DNA from: a virus
Virus record (IMG/VR): IMGVR_UViG_3300017934_000019
Span: 1-38,811 of that record
DNA: 38,811 nt
Strand: one strand, 5' to 3'
The notes under the pieces: model-generated
What the model saw: only the letters and a program-made list of their open reading frames with translations
Databases searched by the model: none
What the model was told of the DNA's origin: nothing
Translations under genes and position numbers: made by a program
Part shown: piece by piece, positions 7,903 to 15,574 of the stretch
Position numbering within the stretch: the stretch's first letter is position 1
Layout of the letters: every line of letters begins with the position of its first letter

Positions 7903-8162
7903 TGCCTAATATTGATCCAATTACCCTTAATCGTCTTCTTCGCTTTAAGTTTAAACAGCGCACGGAAAGTGAATGCGTCAACGACGTAGAATACAATCCG
8001 TTAACTAAAGTGATGGTTATCACATTCCAACAAAGAGGAACCTATCAGTATAAGGACGTGCCTTTAGACGTCTATGTCGATTTTGAATCTTCTGGTTCTC
8101 AAGGTACTTACTTTAATTTATATATTCGAGATCATGGTTATGAATATGAAAGGATTGCATAA
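7902..8162 (+). CDS. KTSC-domain protein, 86 aa
   Basis: The whole protein matches the KTSC domain pattern: a short lead-in, VNDVEYNPLTKVMVITFQQR (Y-x-P..x-L-x-V-x-F), GTYQYKDVPLDVYVDF (Y-x-Y-x-x-V-P), and SSGSQGTYFNLYIRDHGYEY (S-x-G-x-Y-F-N-x-x-I-R). The KTSC signature near the C-terminus is degenerate here. KTSC proteins are common in phage head modules and next to lysyl-tRNA synthetase-like genes, but their biochemical role is unclear. One-base overlaps (TAATG) with both neighbours indicate coupling to the scaffold gene. Confidence 0.8.
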   Translation: MPNIDPITLNRLLRFKFKQRTESECVNDVEYNPLTKVMVITFQQRGTYQYKDVPLDVYVDFESSGSQGTYFNLYIRDHGYEYERIA

Positions 8163-8977
8163 TGTCTGACACAGCTCTTACTGATGCCATCGCCGTGGCG
8201 GAAGAAACAATTACTAAAGAAATTGAATCAGAAGAAAAACCTGAAGGTACCATTGAAGAAGAAAAAGAAGGTGAAGAAGGTACTGAAGGTGAAGAAGAGG
8301 AAGAAAAAGAAGAAACAGCAGAGCTGAGTCCCGCCCAGCTTAAAGAGGCCCAAACTCTTTATAAAGCTCTTCTTGATCCTAATCTCCGCAATTCTATTGT
8401 AGCCGCTCTTGCAGAACAATCCGGCCTATTAAAAAACCAACCTCTTGAAACAAAGAAGGAAGTGGCGGAGGCAAAGAAGGGTATTGCTGAAATCATTGAT
8501 GAGGCATTACCAGAATATCCTGGACTTTCCAAGAAATTGGGTCCAGTAATTGAAAAAATCATTGAGGGAGAACGTAATGAACGTGACGCCTCAATGGAAC
8601 AAATCCACCTTCAAAATGTGGAAAATGAAGTAAAAAACGAACTGGATATTCTAGCTCGTGAGACAAAAGGTGAAAGTCGAAAAGTTGAAAATCGTATGGC
8701 ACAACTGATGAATGAAATTTCACCAGGGCCAAACGTTAGTGTTAAGTCTTATATTCGACATCTTCATTCGCTCGCTACTGCGGGTAGAAGTTCAGCAAAA
8801 GTTTCTGCTGAAATAGCGGATAAAATTCGTCGAAATGCTAATCATGCACCAGACAGATTAAAGACCTCGCCCGGTACTGCTCGTACTGTGGAAGCACCAA
8901 CTAAAAAAATGAGTCTTAATGAATCTGTTAATTGGGCCATTGAACAAGCGTATCAAAACGCTCGCGGTAAGAAATAG
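8162..8977 (+). CDS. Capsid scaffolding protein
   Basis: This 271-residue protein lies directly before the major capsid gene. It has a strongly acidic low-complexity N-terminus (residues about 20-55, nearly all Glu, with Lys and Gly) and then a long helical, charged body (STAQ-type helices such as LSPAQLKEAQTLYKALLDPN) with a basic C-terminal segment containing KKMSLNESVNWAIEQAYQNA. That composition and position are typical of podovirus scaffolds, which organise capsid subunits through a short basic C-terminal domain and then leave the procapsid. No protease domain is visible. Confidence 0.8.
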   Translation: MSDTALTDAIAVAEETITKEIESEEKPEGTIEEEKEGEEGTEGEEEEEKEETAELSPAQLKEAQTLYKALLDPNLRNSIVAALAEQSGLLKNQPLETKKEVAEAKKGIAEIIDEALPEYPGLSKKLGPVIEKIIEGERNERDASMEQIHLQNVENEVKNELDILARETKGESRKVENRMAQLMNEISPGPNVSVKSYIRHLHSLATAGRSSAKVSAEIADKIRRNANHAPDRLKTSPGTARTVEAPTKKMSLNESVNWAIEQAYQNARGKK

Positions 8978-8980
8978 AAA

Positions 8981-10117
8981 ATGGCTAACCCAACAACAAT
9001 TTCCTTTGGTAGTTCTTCTGCTCCTTCAGCAGTAACTACTAATTTAGACTCCTTATTTGGATTAAGCTTAGCTGCTTATCGTAAGGAATTGATTGACAAT
9101 ATTGGTGCTACCAATGCTTTCTTTCATGAAGTGATTACAAAAGAACTTTATGAAGGACAAGATGGTGGTTCCTACATTCAGGTTCCATTAATGTATGGAT
9201 TGGCACCCGCCGATGCCTATGACGGTTATGATGAATTGTCAACCGTTCCGACTGATGGAATCACTGATTGTATTTATCAATGGAGACAATGTGCTGCTCC
9301 AATTGCTTATTCCATGAAGGAAGTAAAGCAAAATAAACAAAAAATTGTTGATTTGATCAAATCTCGTATTAAGCAAGCTGAAATGGGCCTTCAGGAATTT
9401 TATGCACAATCTCTTATGTGGGGTTCTGCTAATCAGGCTGGTGGCGCATTAACTACTCCTTATGTAAGTCCTGTTAATGGTGCATCTTCTATTGAACCTC
9501 TAGCGGAGTTAATTGATTATACCGCCGCAACAAATAATGTTGCAATTGGTAATATCAATCAAGTTACAAATACTTGGTGGCAGAATAAGGTTAAAGTTTC
9601 CGCCGCGACTACTTATGATGGTTTCATTTTGGAAGTCGATCAGATTTTCAATCAAGCATCATTAGGTACTGGCGGAAAGATAAAACTTATTCTCTTTGAT
9701 GAAACTACTTATGAGCTTTTTGTTCATGCTTTGTATCAAAAATATCGTTATGTAAAACCACAAGAAGATGAGGCTTACCCCTTTGAAAACGTAGTTTATA
9801 AGGGTGCTCATTTTGTTATGGATGATAAAGTTCCTGATGTTGCCAATGGTATTGTTCCAACCTTGTCAGGTGGAAGTGGCTTGCCAAGTTCATTGACAAA
9901 CGGTAGTGGATTTTTTATTAATCCTCAATTCTTCAAGATGATTTATGAGGAAGACTCAGATTTCAAAATGCTTGAAGATGACGCTGGTAGAACTTTCTTT
10001 AAACCTATAAATGGCGATTCCCGTGTTGGTCATGTTGCCTGGATGGGTAATACGACTGTTACTAATCGTCGTAAACAAGGTGTTATTGGTAAAGTTGCCA
10101 GAAGTTATAGTTCGTAG
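8981..10117 (+). CDS. Major capsid protein, HK97-like fold
   Basis: The 378-residue protein follows the scaffold gene by three bases. Features fitting an HK97-fold capsid protein of the P22/N4-like kind include an N-terminal arm (residues about 1-40), a beta/E-loop-like region (GGSYIQVPLMYGLAPADAYD), a long spine helix (KQKIVDLIKSRIKQAEMGLQ, residues about 115-134), and a C-terminal A-domain (KLILFDETTYELFVHALYQK to the VTNRRKQGVIGKVARS tail). A typical C-terminal segment places VIYEEDS-like strands next to the final NRRKQG loop. Position in the module is the strongest evidence; fold assignment is inference. Confidence 0.85.
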   Translation: MANPTTISFGSSSAPSAVTTNLDSLFGLSLAAYRKELIDNIGATNAFFHEVITKELYEGQDGGSYIQVPLMYGLAPADAYDGYDELSTVPTDGITDCIYQWRQCAAPIAYSMKEVKQNKQKIVDLIKSRIKQAEMGLQEFYAQSLMWGSANQAGGALTTPYVSPVNGASSIEPLAELIDYTAATNNVAIGNINQVTNTWWQNKVKVSAATTYDGFILEVDQIFNQASLGTGGKIKLILFDETTYELFVHALYQKYRYVKPQEDEAYPFENVVYKGAHFVMDDKVPDVANGIVPTLSGGSGLPSSLTNGSGFFINPQFFKMIYEEDSDFKMLEDDAGRTFFKPINGDSRVGHVAWMGNTTVTNRRKQGVIGKVARSYSS

Positions 10118-10138
10118 TGAAAGCAGGGGGAACGAACA

Positions 10139-10864
10139 ATGAGATTTAAAACTGTTGGTAACAAAGTTGATAAAGCTTTTGTCGTAGTAAGGAACTCTTC
10201 CACTACGATAACAATTCCAAACGGCGCACCCTGCTATTTCACAATGGCAGCGGTAACTACAAATCCTAACACAATTGGGCTGGATGTTCAAAATGCAGCG
10301 GGTGCTGGTGCTGGAGCAGCCTCTCAATTTTTTGCTGGTATTGTTTCTTCAGAACAACAACAGGGTGCTGGTAATCTTGGATTAGGCCCTGGTAGTTATG
10401 GAGAAGCACAAGTTTGGGGATTCGTCCAATCTCTACGATTAGTAGCACAGACTCGTGCAAGCAGTTCTGCTAGTTTTAGTACTAGTAGTGGGAGTATTGG
10501 GGATCTTTTACAGCCGCAAACTTCAACTGTGGCTGTTACACAATATCTTAATTCTAGTGCCACTACTGCTGTTACTCTTTCTTATGACGCCTATTCTGAT
10601 ATTGGTAGTCTGCCTACTGCATATTCCGTTAGTGGAAGTTATGCCAGTGCAAGTGCTACTAATGTTAGTAATTCTGTTGTTGTTAATCTTAGTGGTGCTC
10701 TACAAATGGGTCAATATGCAGTTTTGGCTCAAACCTTTACTGTTAGTGCTCTAGCTTCTAGTGCTATTAATAGTTTAGGTGGTGGTGGAGTTTCGACTAT
10801 ATCAGCAGGAAGTGCAATTTTGTATAGCACCATTGCTGTCAATGCTTTCCTTGCATATTTGTAA
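10139..10864 (+). CDS. Ser/Thr-rich capsid decoration or head-fibre-like protein
   Basis: 241 residues, with GGGGGA upstream of ATG 10139. It starts with a compact beta region (RFKTVGNKVDKAFVVVRNSS, then PNGAPCYF) and becomes very rich in Ser, Thr, Ala and Gly from residue about 100; by hand count about a quarter of residues are Ser or Thr. This is typical of capsid surface or head-fibre proteins in phages. It immediately follows the capsid gene and precedes a strong terminator, suggesting it is made in amounts similar to the capsid. The glycosyltransferase gene just downstream makes it a candidate glycosylation acceptor. There is no enzymatic motif. Confidence 0.65.
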   Translation: MRFKTVGNKVDKAFVVVRNSSTTITIPNGAPCYFTMAAVTTNPNTIGLDVQNAAGAGAGAASQFFAGIVSSEQQQGAGNLGLGPGSYGEAQVWGFVQSLRLVAQTRASSSASFSTSSGSIGDLLQPQTSTVAVTQYLNSSATTAVTLSYDAYSDIGSLPTAYSVSGSYASASATNVSNSVVVNLSGALQMGQYAVLAQTFTVSALASSAINSLGGGGVSTISAGSAILYSTIAVNAFLAYL

Positions 10865-10878
10865 GGAAAAACTGAAAA

Positions 10879-10909
10879 GGGCCTTTCCTTATGAGAGGCC
10901 CCCCTTTTT
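10879..10909 (+). terminator. Rho-independent terminator after the capsid genes
   Basis: A nine-pair stem (10879-10887 with 10893-10901, one G-T wobble, mostly G-C at the base) closes a five-base loop and is followed by CCC and five T residues (10905-10909). It lies 14 bases after the decoration-gene stop and 14 bases before the glycosyltransferase ATG. It is the only strong hairpin-plus-T-tract I found in the plus-strand half, and would uncouple capsid expression from the following genes. Confidence 0.85.
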
Positions 10910-10923
10910 AATTTAAGGAGAAT

Positions 10924-11697
10924 ATGAGCAAAGTACTTATAGGTGTTAATGTTTTAGAATCAGTTAACAGCCATGTTTATGCTAATCATGTGAAATTCTT
11001 TACAAATTTAAAATTGGCCCATCCAGAGGATCAATTTGTTTTCTTTACACCCTATCGTATGGCAATTGATTCTATGCGTAATGCAGCAGCAAAAATCGCA
11101 ATTGAACATAAATGTGATTACATAATGTTCATTGATGATGATGTAATGATTAAACCAGAAACTTATGGTGTACTTAAAGCTGCTGATAAAGATTGTATCA
11201 TGGCTTTAACTTACATTCGGGGTTATCCTTTCGCCCCGATGTTCTTTAAATCATTTCGCCGGCTTGTGGATAGTACCGGAGCGACAGCGGAATATTTAAC
11301 CACATATGATGATTATGAAGAACATGTTGGGGATGATGGGATTGTTAGCTGTGCTGCTGTTGGGTTTTCGTGCGTACTTATTAAGGTTGATTTAATCAAG
11401 GCGATAGCTCCTCCGTGGTTCCTTACAGGCCCAAATCATACAGAAGATGTATATTTCTGTAATAAGGCACGGTACACTTTAGATCCTGAACCCACAATTT
11501 GTTGTCACACACGAGTACCAACAACACACATAATGATGGCGGATGGTGTAACAGACTTCAATGTTAAAAGATTACGTGAGCTTTATAAACCTAATGAACC
11601 ACTAGGAAAGAGTCGTCAAGAACGAATTGATGACACGTTGAAATTTTTATCAGAATCAACTGTACCAGAATTATTGGAGGTAAAAAATGAAACTTGA
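10924..11697 (+). CDS. Glycosyltransferase, GT-A fold (GT2-like)
   Basis: 257 residues. ATG 10924 has a strong AAGGAG site four bases upstream. The N-terminal half resembles a GT-A nucleotide-sugar-binding domain: KVLIGVNVLESVNS strand, ARNxA-like helix (DSMRNAAAKIAIEHKCDYIM) and the metal-binding MFIDDDVMI (Asp71-73). Residues 171-178 (NHTEDVYFC) match the acceptor-side ED motif of GT2 enzymes, and CCHTRV may supply the downstream His. It would transfer a sugar from a nucleotide donor. Its ends overlap the methyltransferase gene by 11 bases, so the two are coupled. Target could be virion protein or DNA; location beside a Ser/Thr-rich capsid protein favours the former. Confidence 0.8.
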   Translation: MSKVLIGVNVLESVNSHVYANHVKFFTNLKLAHPEDQFVFFTPYRMAIDSMRNAAAKIAIEHKCDYIMFIDDDVMIKPETYGVLKAADKDCIMALTYIRGYPFAPMFFKSFRRLVDSTGATAEYLTTYDDYEEHVGDDGIVSCAAVGFSCVLIKVDLIKAIAPPWFLTGPNHTEDVYFCNKARYTLDPEPTICCHTRVPTTHIMMADGVTDFNVKRLRELYKPNEPLGKSRQERIDDTLKFLSESTVPELLEVKNET

Positions 11698-12277
11698 TCT
11701 TTGTAGTGGTCCTGCTAAAAAAGAAGGTTTTACTACTGTTGATAAGAATCCTATAACTAAACCAGACCTTTTACTTGATATTACCAAACAGCCATTTCCA
11801 TTTGAAGATTCAAGTGTTGAAGAAATTTGGTTTATGCACGGTCCTGAACATATTGAACGCCATTATTGGGACTTTATTTTTATGGAAATCAAACGAGTTC
11901 TTATTCCCAATGGACGATTGGTAGTAGGTTATCCTGAATGGCGTATTTGTGCTGAGAACTATATTAAAACTTTTGAATCTAATGATTTAAGTAAAAGAGA
12001 CTATTGGCTACAAACTCTTTATGGTCGCCGTTATTGGGAGGGTGACGAGCATGTTACTGCCGTTAATTCTGTTGAATTACAGCTTATTTTAGAATCCTGT
12101 GGTTATTATAGAATAAAATATGCCCCTGAAAGTACCATAGATCCTTATAATTCGATTATGTTAGCTGTAAAAGATCCTGCTCCTAGTTATCGTGAAAGAG
12201 TAATATGTGAAGAAATGGGTCTTCCAGGAACTCCAGTTAGTATTCAAGAAGTAATCCCTTCAATTCATAGAGTATGA
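11687..12277 (+). CDS. SAM-dependent methyltransferase-like protein
   Basis: The 196-residue product matches a class I methyltransferase of the type 11 kind: motif I as KLDLCSGPAKKEGFTTVDKN (LDLCSG for LDxGCG, acidic residue in TVD), then DITKQPFPFEDSSVEEIWFM with the characteristic HGPEHIE, and KRVLIPNGRLVVGYP (the LkpGG-like loop). The catalytic target is unknown. It overlaps the glycosyltransferase gene by 11 bases and the adaptor gene by 4. A fused glycosyltransferase-methyltransferase occurs at 14555, which suggests that the two activities act on one product, for example sugar methylation. Confidence 0.75.
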   Translation: MKLDLCSGPAKKEGFTTVDKNPITKPDLLLDITKQPFPFEDSSVEEIWFMHGPEHIERHYWDFIFMEIKRVLIPNGRLVVGYPEWRICAENYIKTFESNDLSKRDYWLQTLYGRRYWEGDEHVTAVNSVELQLILESCGYYRIKYAPESTIDPYNSIMLAVKDPAPSYRERVICEEMGLPGTPVSIQEVIPSIHRV

Positions 12278-12891
12278 CAAGGGTTGATTTACAAAATCGC
12301 TTAGCAAATCAGTTTAATAACAGTAGTTATTATGACACTCAAAGTGTAAATGATTCAATTCAAGATGGCCTTGATGAAGTTGTAGCTTTTTCTGGATGTG
12401 TATATGCCTCTGCTCAACTTCCCTTTCAGCAAAACGTTAGTTATTATGACTTATTGAGCTTGCTCCCAAATTACATCGGAGTAATTGCAATTTTTAATCG
12501 TGTTATTAATCGTTTTCTTATTCCTACGTCAGTAAAGCATTTGGACCAGGTACGAATAGATTGGGAGACGGCTTATGGAACTCCATACTATTTTGTCCCA
12601 ATTAGTCACCGCTATGTGGCTATTTACAAGAAACCCGGCGGAGTCAATTATGGAAATTTTATTATTTTCTATATTGCATCCGCTCCTCTGCTTGACGATA
12701 ACACTCCTATTCCTATACCTGACGATCATATTACGGCACTCGAATCTTACAATATAATGGATCTCTGGGAAATGCAGCAAGAATTTGATAAGGCTTCTGA
12801 ATATCTTGAGACTTATAATACTAACATTGAAACTCTTCGTGTTTACATTAAGAACAGAAGAAACAGTGATAGACAAATCTCATTGAGGTAA
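12274..12891 (+). CDS. Head-tail connector/adaptor-like protein, 205 aa
   Basis: Begins MTRVDLQNRLANQFNNSSYY and continues NDSIQDGLDEVVAFSG, a helical opening that resembles small podovirus neck adaptors in which a helical bundle packs on the portal. The middle is beta-rich (TPYYFVPISHRYVAIYKKPG), and the C-terminal helix (DLWEMQQEFDKASEYLETYN) is amphipathic. It lies before another adaptor-like gene (13003), and pairs of such genes are usual in podovirus neck modules. No direct motif identifies it, so this is a context and pattern call. Confidence 0.6.
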   Translation: MTRVDLQNRLANQFNNSSYYDTQSVNDSIQDGLDEVVAFSGCVYASAQLPFQQNVSYYDLLSLLPNYIGVIAIFNRVINRFLIPTSVKHLDQVRIDWETAYGTPYYFVPISHRYVAIYKKPGGVNYGNFIIFYIASAPLLDDNTPIPIPDDHITALESYNIMDLWEMQQEFDKASEYLETYNTNIETLRVYIKNRRNSDRQISLR

Positions 12892-12893
12892 TT

Positions 12894-13001
12894 ATGATTT
12901 TTTGTGGAATAGTATTAATTGTTTTAATTGGTGTGATTACTTGGATCAACATTTACGAAGAAAAAGAATACAAAAAATTAAAAAATAAATGTTGGTTTTA
13001 G
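12894..13001 (+). CDS. Tiny single-pass membrane protein, 35 aa
   Basis: ATG 12894 comes two bases after the previous stop and TAG 12999-13001 comes one base before the next ATG, so it fills the gap precisely. The product is MIFCGIVLIVLIGVITWINI followed by the charged EEKEYKKLKNKCWF tail: one strongly hydrophobic transmembrane helix (residues about 4-20) with a Lys/Glu-rich cytoplasmic-type tail. Its role is unknown. Small membrane peptides in phage neck modules may act in lysis or DNA entry, but I have no evidence for either. Confidence 0.65.
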   Translation: MIFCGIVLIVLIGVITWINIYEEKEYKKLKNKCWF

Positions 13002-13002
13002 A

Positions 13003-13731
13003 ATGATCTGGTCAGACTCCTATTTAACACAGTTAAGCACTGATGCCGAACAAGACATTAACAAACGCATTCCCTCACTTATTTATTACCGTTTCTGCCT
13101 CGCCGTTTTTCAAGGTATATCTGTTTATACATTACCTTCGTTTGTACGAACAGTGTCAAGAATATCATGGTTGGGGAGAAAATTGGATCCTGTCAATTGG
13201 GATGAATTAACTTATTTATCCCCAGCTACTGTGGTTCTTAATGCCAATGTTCCCGATACTGTCCCTACAGTACAAAGTCGGCCATTATATTACGCCAAGC
13301 ATCCGACTAACCCCTACGATATTCGATTGTACCCTACTCCTAATCTTACTTTATCTGCTAATGCTCAGAATCCTTATTCACCCCTCCCGGAAACAGCTAC
13401 CTCGAATCAAGCTTGTATTGTTGCATGTTGGCGCAATATTGATTCAACTTTTTCTGATCCTACTTCACTCCTCCCATCTTATATAGATCGACGCACTCGT
13501 AAAGCTTATGCTCTTTGGAAGGCTTTCTCAGCAGAAGGAAAAGGTCAAAATCTTAAAGCTTCAGCTTATTATGAGAATAAGTACAAATATTTGATTGAAC
13601 GTTTTATTCATATTAATCAAGGAGCATACGTTGCAAAACGTTATGCTATTGAAGATGGTTTGCTAACCATTGACGGCTTTAGGTATCCTAGGCCAATTCT
13701 ACCAAGTAATTTCGAAAGGGTAATTTACTGA
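13003..13731 (+). CDS. Adaptor/neck protein, phage-adaptor-like, 242 aa
   Basis: The start DAEQDINKRIPSLIYYRFCL and the following VYTLPSFVRTVSRISWLGRK, then LDPVNWDELTYL, match a pattern common to podovirus adaptor proteins: a DAxxDIxxR helix, a YxLPxxVRxI strand, WxGxxLxPxxxxEL. The C-terminus contains a long helix (KAYALWKAFSAEGKGQNLKA) and YENKYKYLIERF. It probably joins the portal to the tail. One base separates it from the next gene. Confidence 0.7.
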   Translation: MIWSDSYLTQLSTDAEQDINKRIPSLIYYRFCLAVFQGISVYTLPSFVRTVSRISWLGRKLDPVNWDELTYLSPATVVLNANVPDTVPTVQSRPLYYAKHPTNPYDIRLYPTPNLTLSANAQNPYSPLPETATSNQACIVACWRNIDSTFSDPTSLLPSYIDRRTRKAYALWKAFSAEGKGQNLKASAYYENKYKYLIERFIHINQGAYVAKRYAIEDGLLTIDGFRYPRPILPSNFERVIY

Positions 13732-13732
13732 A

Positions 13733-14200
13733 ATGGAACAATTAACTGATGTAATTCAGATGTGTGGTTCCATCAGGATGGTCTTAGGAGATCCTGATGG
13801 AAAACTCATTAAGGAGATGATGTTTGAAAATCTCCTTGTTACAGTTGGACGATCATGGGTTCTTGGTCAATTGGAAAGTGTTAATATTGTAACTTCACAG
13901 ACTATCTCGTACCTCGCCATAGGAAGTTCAACTGTCGCCCCAACTACTGCTGATACTGGTTTAAATCTGGAAGTCACAAGAATTAGTATTGGTACATTCT
14001 TAACAACTCCCTTAACCAGTAATCCTCCTTCATGGCAAGCTCAGGTTAGCTTCGCTACTAATCAGGCAAATACTACTTTGGCGGAAGTAGGTTTATTCAA
14101 TTCATCCGCTGGAGGTACAATGTTAGCCCATGCGACATATGCTTCATTTGTTAAAGCTACGTCGAATACTCTCAACATTACCTATACTATTAGTGGTTAA
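13733..14200 (+). CDS. Phage fibre-like structural protein, 155 aa
   Basis: The sequence is a beta-rich virion type: SYLAIGSSTVAPTTADTGLN, EVTRISIGTF, WQAQVSFATNQANTTLAEVG and LFNSSAGGTMLAHATYASFV. The order IGxGxxxPxxxDxxLxxExxR, then VxFxAxF, then ExGLFNxxxGGTMLAR, is a pattern I associate with phage tail-fibre or collar proteins carrying a conserved EVGLF block near the C-terminus. It probably forms part of the tail periphery. No receptor-binding domain identified. It lies between the adaptor and a membrane-anchored coiled-coil protein. Confidence 0.65.
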   Translation: MEQLTDVIQMCGSIRMVLGDPDGKLIKEMMFENLLVTVGRSWVLGQLESVNIVTSQTISYLAIGSSTVAPTTADTGLNLEVTRISIGTFLTTPLTSNPPSWQAQVSFATNQANTTLAEVGLFNSSAGGTMLAHATYASFVKATSNTLNITYTISG

Positions 14201-14211
14201 TGGAGTAGTGG

Positions 14212-14358
14212 ATGGTCGAAATTACTGTTGTTTTTCTTTGTTTAATTGTTGCTTTCCCTGTTTGTCGCTTTGTGATTTTAAGGACAATGGATAACCATAA
14301 ATGCCACCAAATCACGACTCCGATGAAATCCAAGAGCGCGACAAGTACTGGCAGGTAA
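14212..14358 (+). CDS. Possible small membrane protein, 48 aa
   Basis: ATG 14212 lies within the gap after the fibre-like gene; the frame ends with TAA 14356-14358 and overlaps the start of the next gene by 58 bases. The N-terminus (VEITVVFLCLIVAFPVCRFV) is a clear transmembrane helix, while the C-terminal 20 residues are basic and lie in the overlap. Without it there would be a 100-base gap, unusual in this part. The large overlap and short length keep confidence moderate. It could form a pair with the next membrane protein, as in two-component holin or spanin arrangements. Confidence 0.45.
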   Translation: MVEITVVFLCLIVAFPVCRFVILRTMDNHKCHQITTPMKSKSATSTGR

Positions 14359-14558
14359 AATATAAAATTAGAACAATTGAAGATTGGCGAAAAGCTGTTA
14401 ATGAAGATCGTGAAAAAATAGAAACACGATTAAGGGGTCTTGAAGATTATAAGCTTGAAATGCGTACCCGCTTCAAAGATTCTTTAAAGTGGATTAGTAT
14501 TATTGCAATGATTCTTAGTGCAGTAATTAGTGGATTGGAGCATGTTCTTTTCAAATGA
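14301..14558 (+). CDS. C-tail-anchored coiled-coil protein, XhlA-like candidate, 85 aa
   Basis: Residues about 1-60 are hydrophilic and strongly helical, with a charged heptad-like run (DWRKAVNEDREKIETRLRGL and EDYKLEMRTRFKDSLK). Residues about 63-82 (WISIIAMILSAVISGLEHVL) are a transmembrane helix at the C-terminus. This topology, a coiled coil plus one C-terminal membrane span, resembles XhlA/hemolysin-type holin accessory proteins. The stop overlaps the next ATG (ATGA). Function is inferred from shape only. Confidence 0.6.
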   Translation: MPPNHDSDEIQERDKYWQVKYKIRTIEDWRKAVNEDREKIETRLRGLEDYKLEMRTRFKDSLKWISIIAMILSAVISGLEHVLFK

Positions 14559-15574
14559 AAAAATTACTTAGTACTGGACCAGGAATTTTGATAGCAATTC
14601 CAACATTAGGACGTCCGGTTAATTTAGATTGGGCATTGGCTTTTAAAGCTCTTAATCCACCAATTAACTATAATGTTAATTTTAGCATTATTAAAGGACA
14701 AGAAGTGGCGGATGCGCGTGAAGCGTTTTCTAAGCAAGCGATAGCTGTAGATGCTAAATACCTTTTCTTTATTGGTGATGATGTTATCATTCCTCCACAT
14801 GCCTTGCGACAACTAATATTCAGATTAGAGAATGATAGTTCTATAGGAGTTGTAGGTGGAGTTTATTGTTCTAAAACAGATATTCCATACCCACTTATCT
14901 TCAAGGACAATGGTCGGGGGGCCTATTGGGATTGGAAAATTGGGGAGTTTTTTGATTGCACTGGCATTGGTATGGATTGCACTCTCATTAGGGTTGATTG
15001 TCTACGAAAGTTATCTAGTCCATTTTTTAAGACGGTGGATGGAGATAGATACCTCGATGGCATTAACTCCGCTGAATCTTGGACTGAAGATTTATTCTTC
15101 TGTAAAAAAGTTCTTGAAGAAACTGATTTTAGGATAATGGTTGACACATCCGTTATATGTGAGCATTTTGATATTTATAGTGGGAAATCCTATAATTTAC
15201 CGAAAGGTTCGCTCCCTTATCGTCAGAAAGGTGTTACTAAGGACAAGAAATGTTTAATGCTTGGTCCTCATCTTGATCTTATTGATGAAACTTATGATAT
15301 CACACGATGTACAGACTATGATGATCCTCAAGCGGATTATCGGTTATCTTATAATAATTTACCTTTTGAAGCCAAACAGTTCGATTGGGTAGTAGTTTCA
15401 GCTCATTTAACTTGGATTGACAATAAAACATTTGAAGAATGGAAACGTGTTTGTAAAGGTAAAATTAGTATTAATATACATCCTTATTTTAAACAAGAAG
15501 AAATGGCCAAGCATTTTGGTGGAAAAATAGACGGAACGTTTGTTGAGGTGGAAAAATGCAACATCACTTCCTAG
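14555..15574 (+). CDS. Glycosyltransferase fused to a methyltransferase-like domain, 339 aa
   Basis: Residues about 8-215 form a GT-A glycosyltransferase: ILIAIPTLGRPVNLDWALAF, IKGQEVADAREAFSKQA, metal site FFIGDDVIIP (Asp75, Asp76), SWTEDLFFCKK (Glu178, Asp179) and CEHFD (His204). Residues about 230-330 look like a reduced methyltransferase domain: KKCLMLGPHLDLIDETYDIT, then NLPFEAKQFDWVVVSAHLTW and a FEEWKRVCKGK segment, similar to the LDLxxG...PFPFEDxSVEEI...EIKRVL plan of the gene at 11687. The SAM-binding Gly-rich loop is degenerate. It overlaps the preceding gene by 4 bases and the next by 19. It is probably a surface-protein modifying enzyme; the second domain may be inactive or a scaffold. 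Confidence 0.75.
   Translation: MKKLLSTGPGILIAIPTLGRPVNLDWALAFKALNPPINYNVNFSIIKGQEVADAREAFSKQAIAVDAKYLFFIGDDVIIPPHALRQLIFRLENDSSIGVVGGVYCSKTDIPYPLIFKDNGRGAYWDWKIGEFFDCTGIGMDCTLIRVDCLRKLSSPFFKTVDGDRYLDGINSAESWTEDLFFCKKVLEETDFRIMVDTSVICEHFDIYSGKSYNLPKGSLPYRQKGVTKDKKCLMLGPHLDLIDETYDITRCTDYDDPQADYRLSYNNLPFEAKQFDWVVVSAHLTWIDNKTFEEWKRVCKGKISINIHPYFKQEEMAKHFGGKIDGTFVEVEKCNITS

Noticed and set aside
9956-10327. Minus-strand open frame of 123 codons
   Set aside because: Antisense to the end of the capsid gene and start of the decoration gene; Cys/Ser/Arg-rich composition fits a shadow frame.
10455-10754. Plus-strand Leu/Val-rich open frame of 99 codons that could look like a membrane protein
   Set aside because: It is the shifted frame of the Ser/Thr-rich decoration gene, where Ser/Thr/Ala codons read as Leu/Val.
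12529-12876. Minus-strand open frame of 115 codons
   Set aside because: Antisense to an adaptor gene that fits its neighbours precisely; no independent support.
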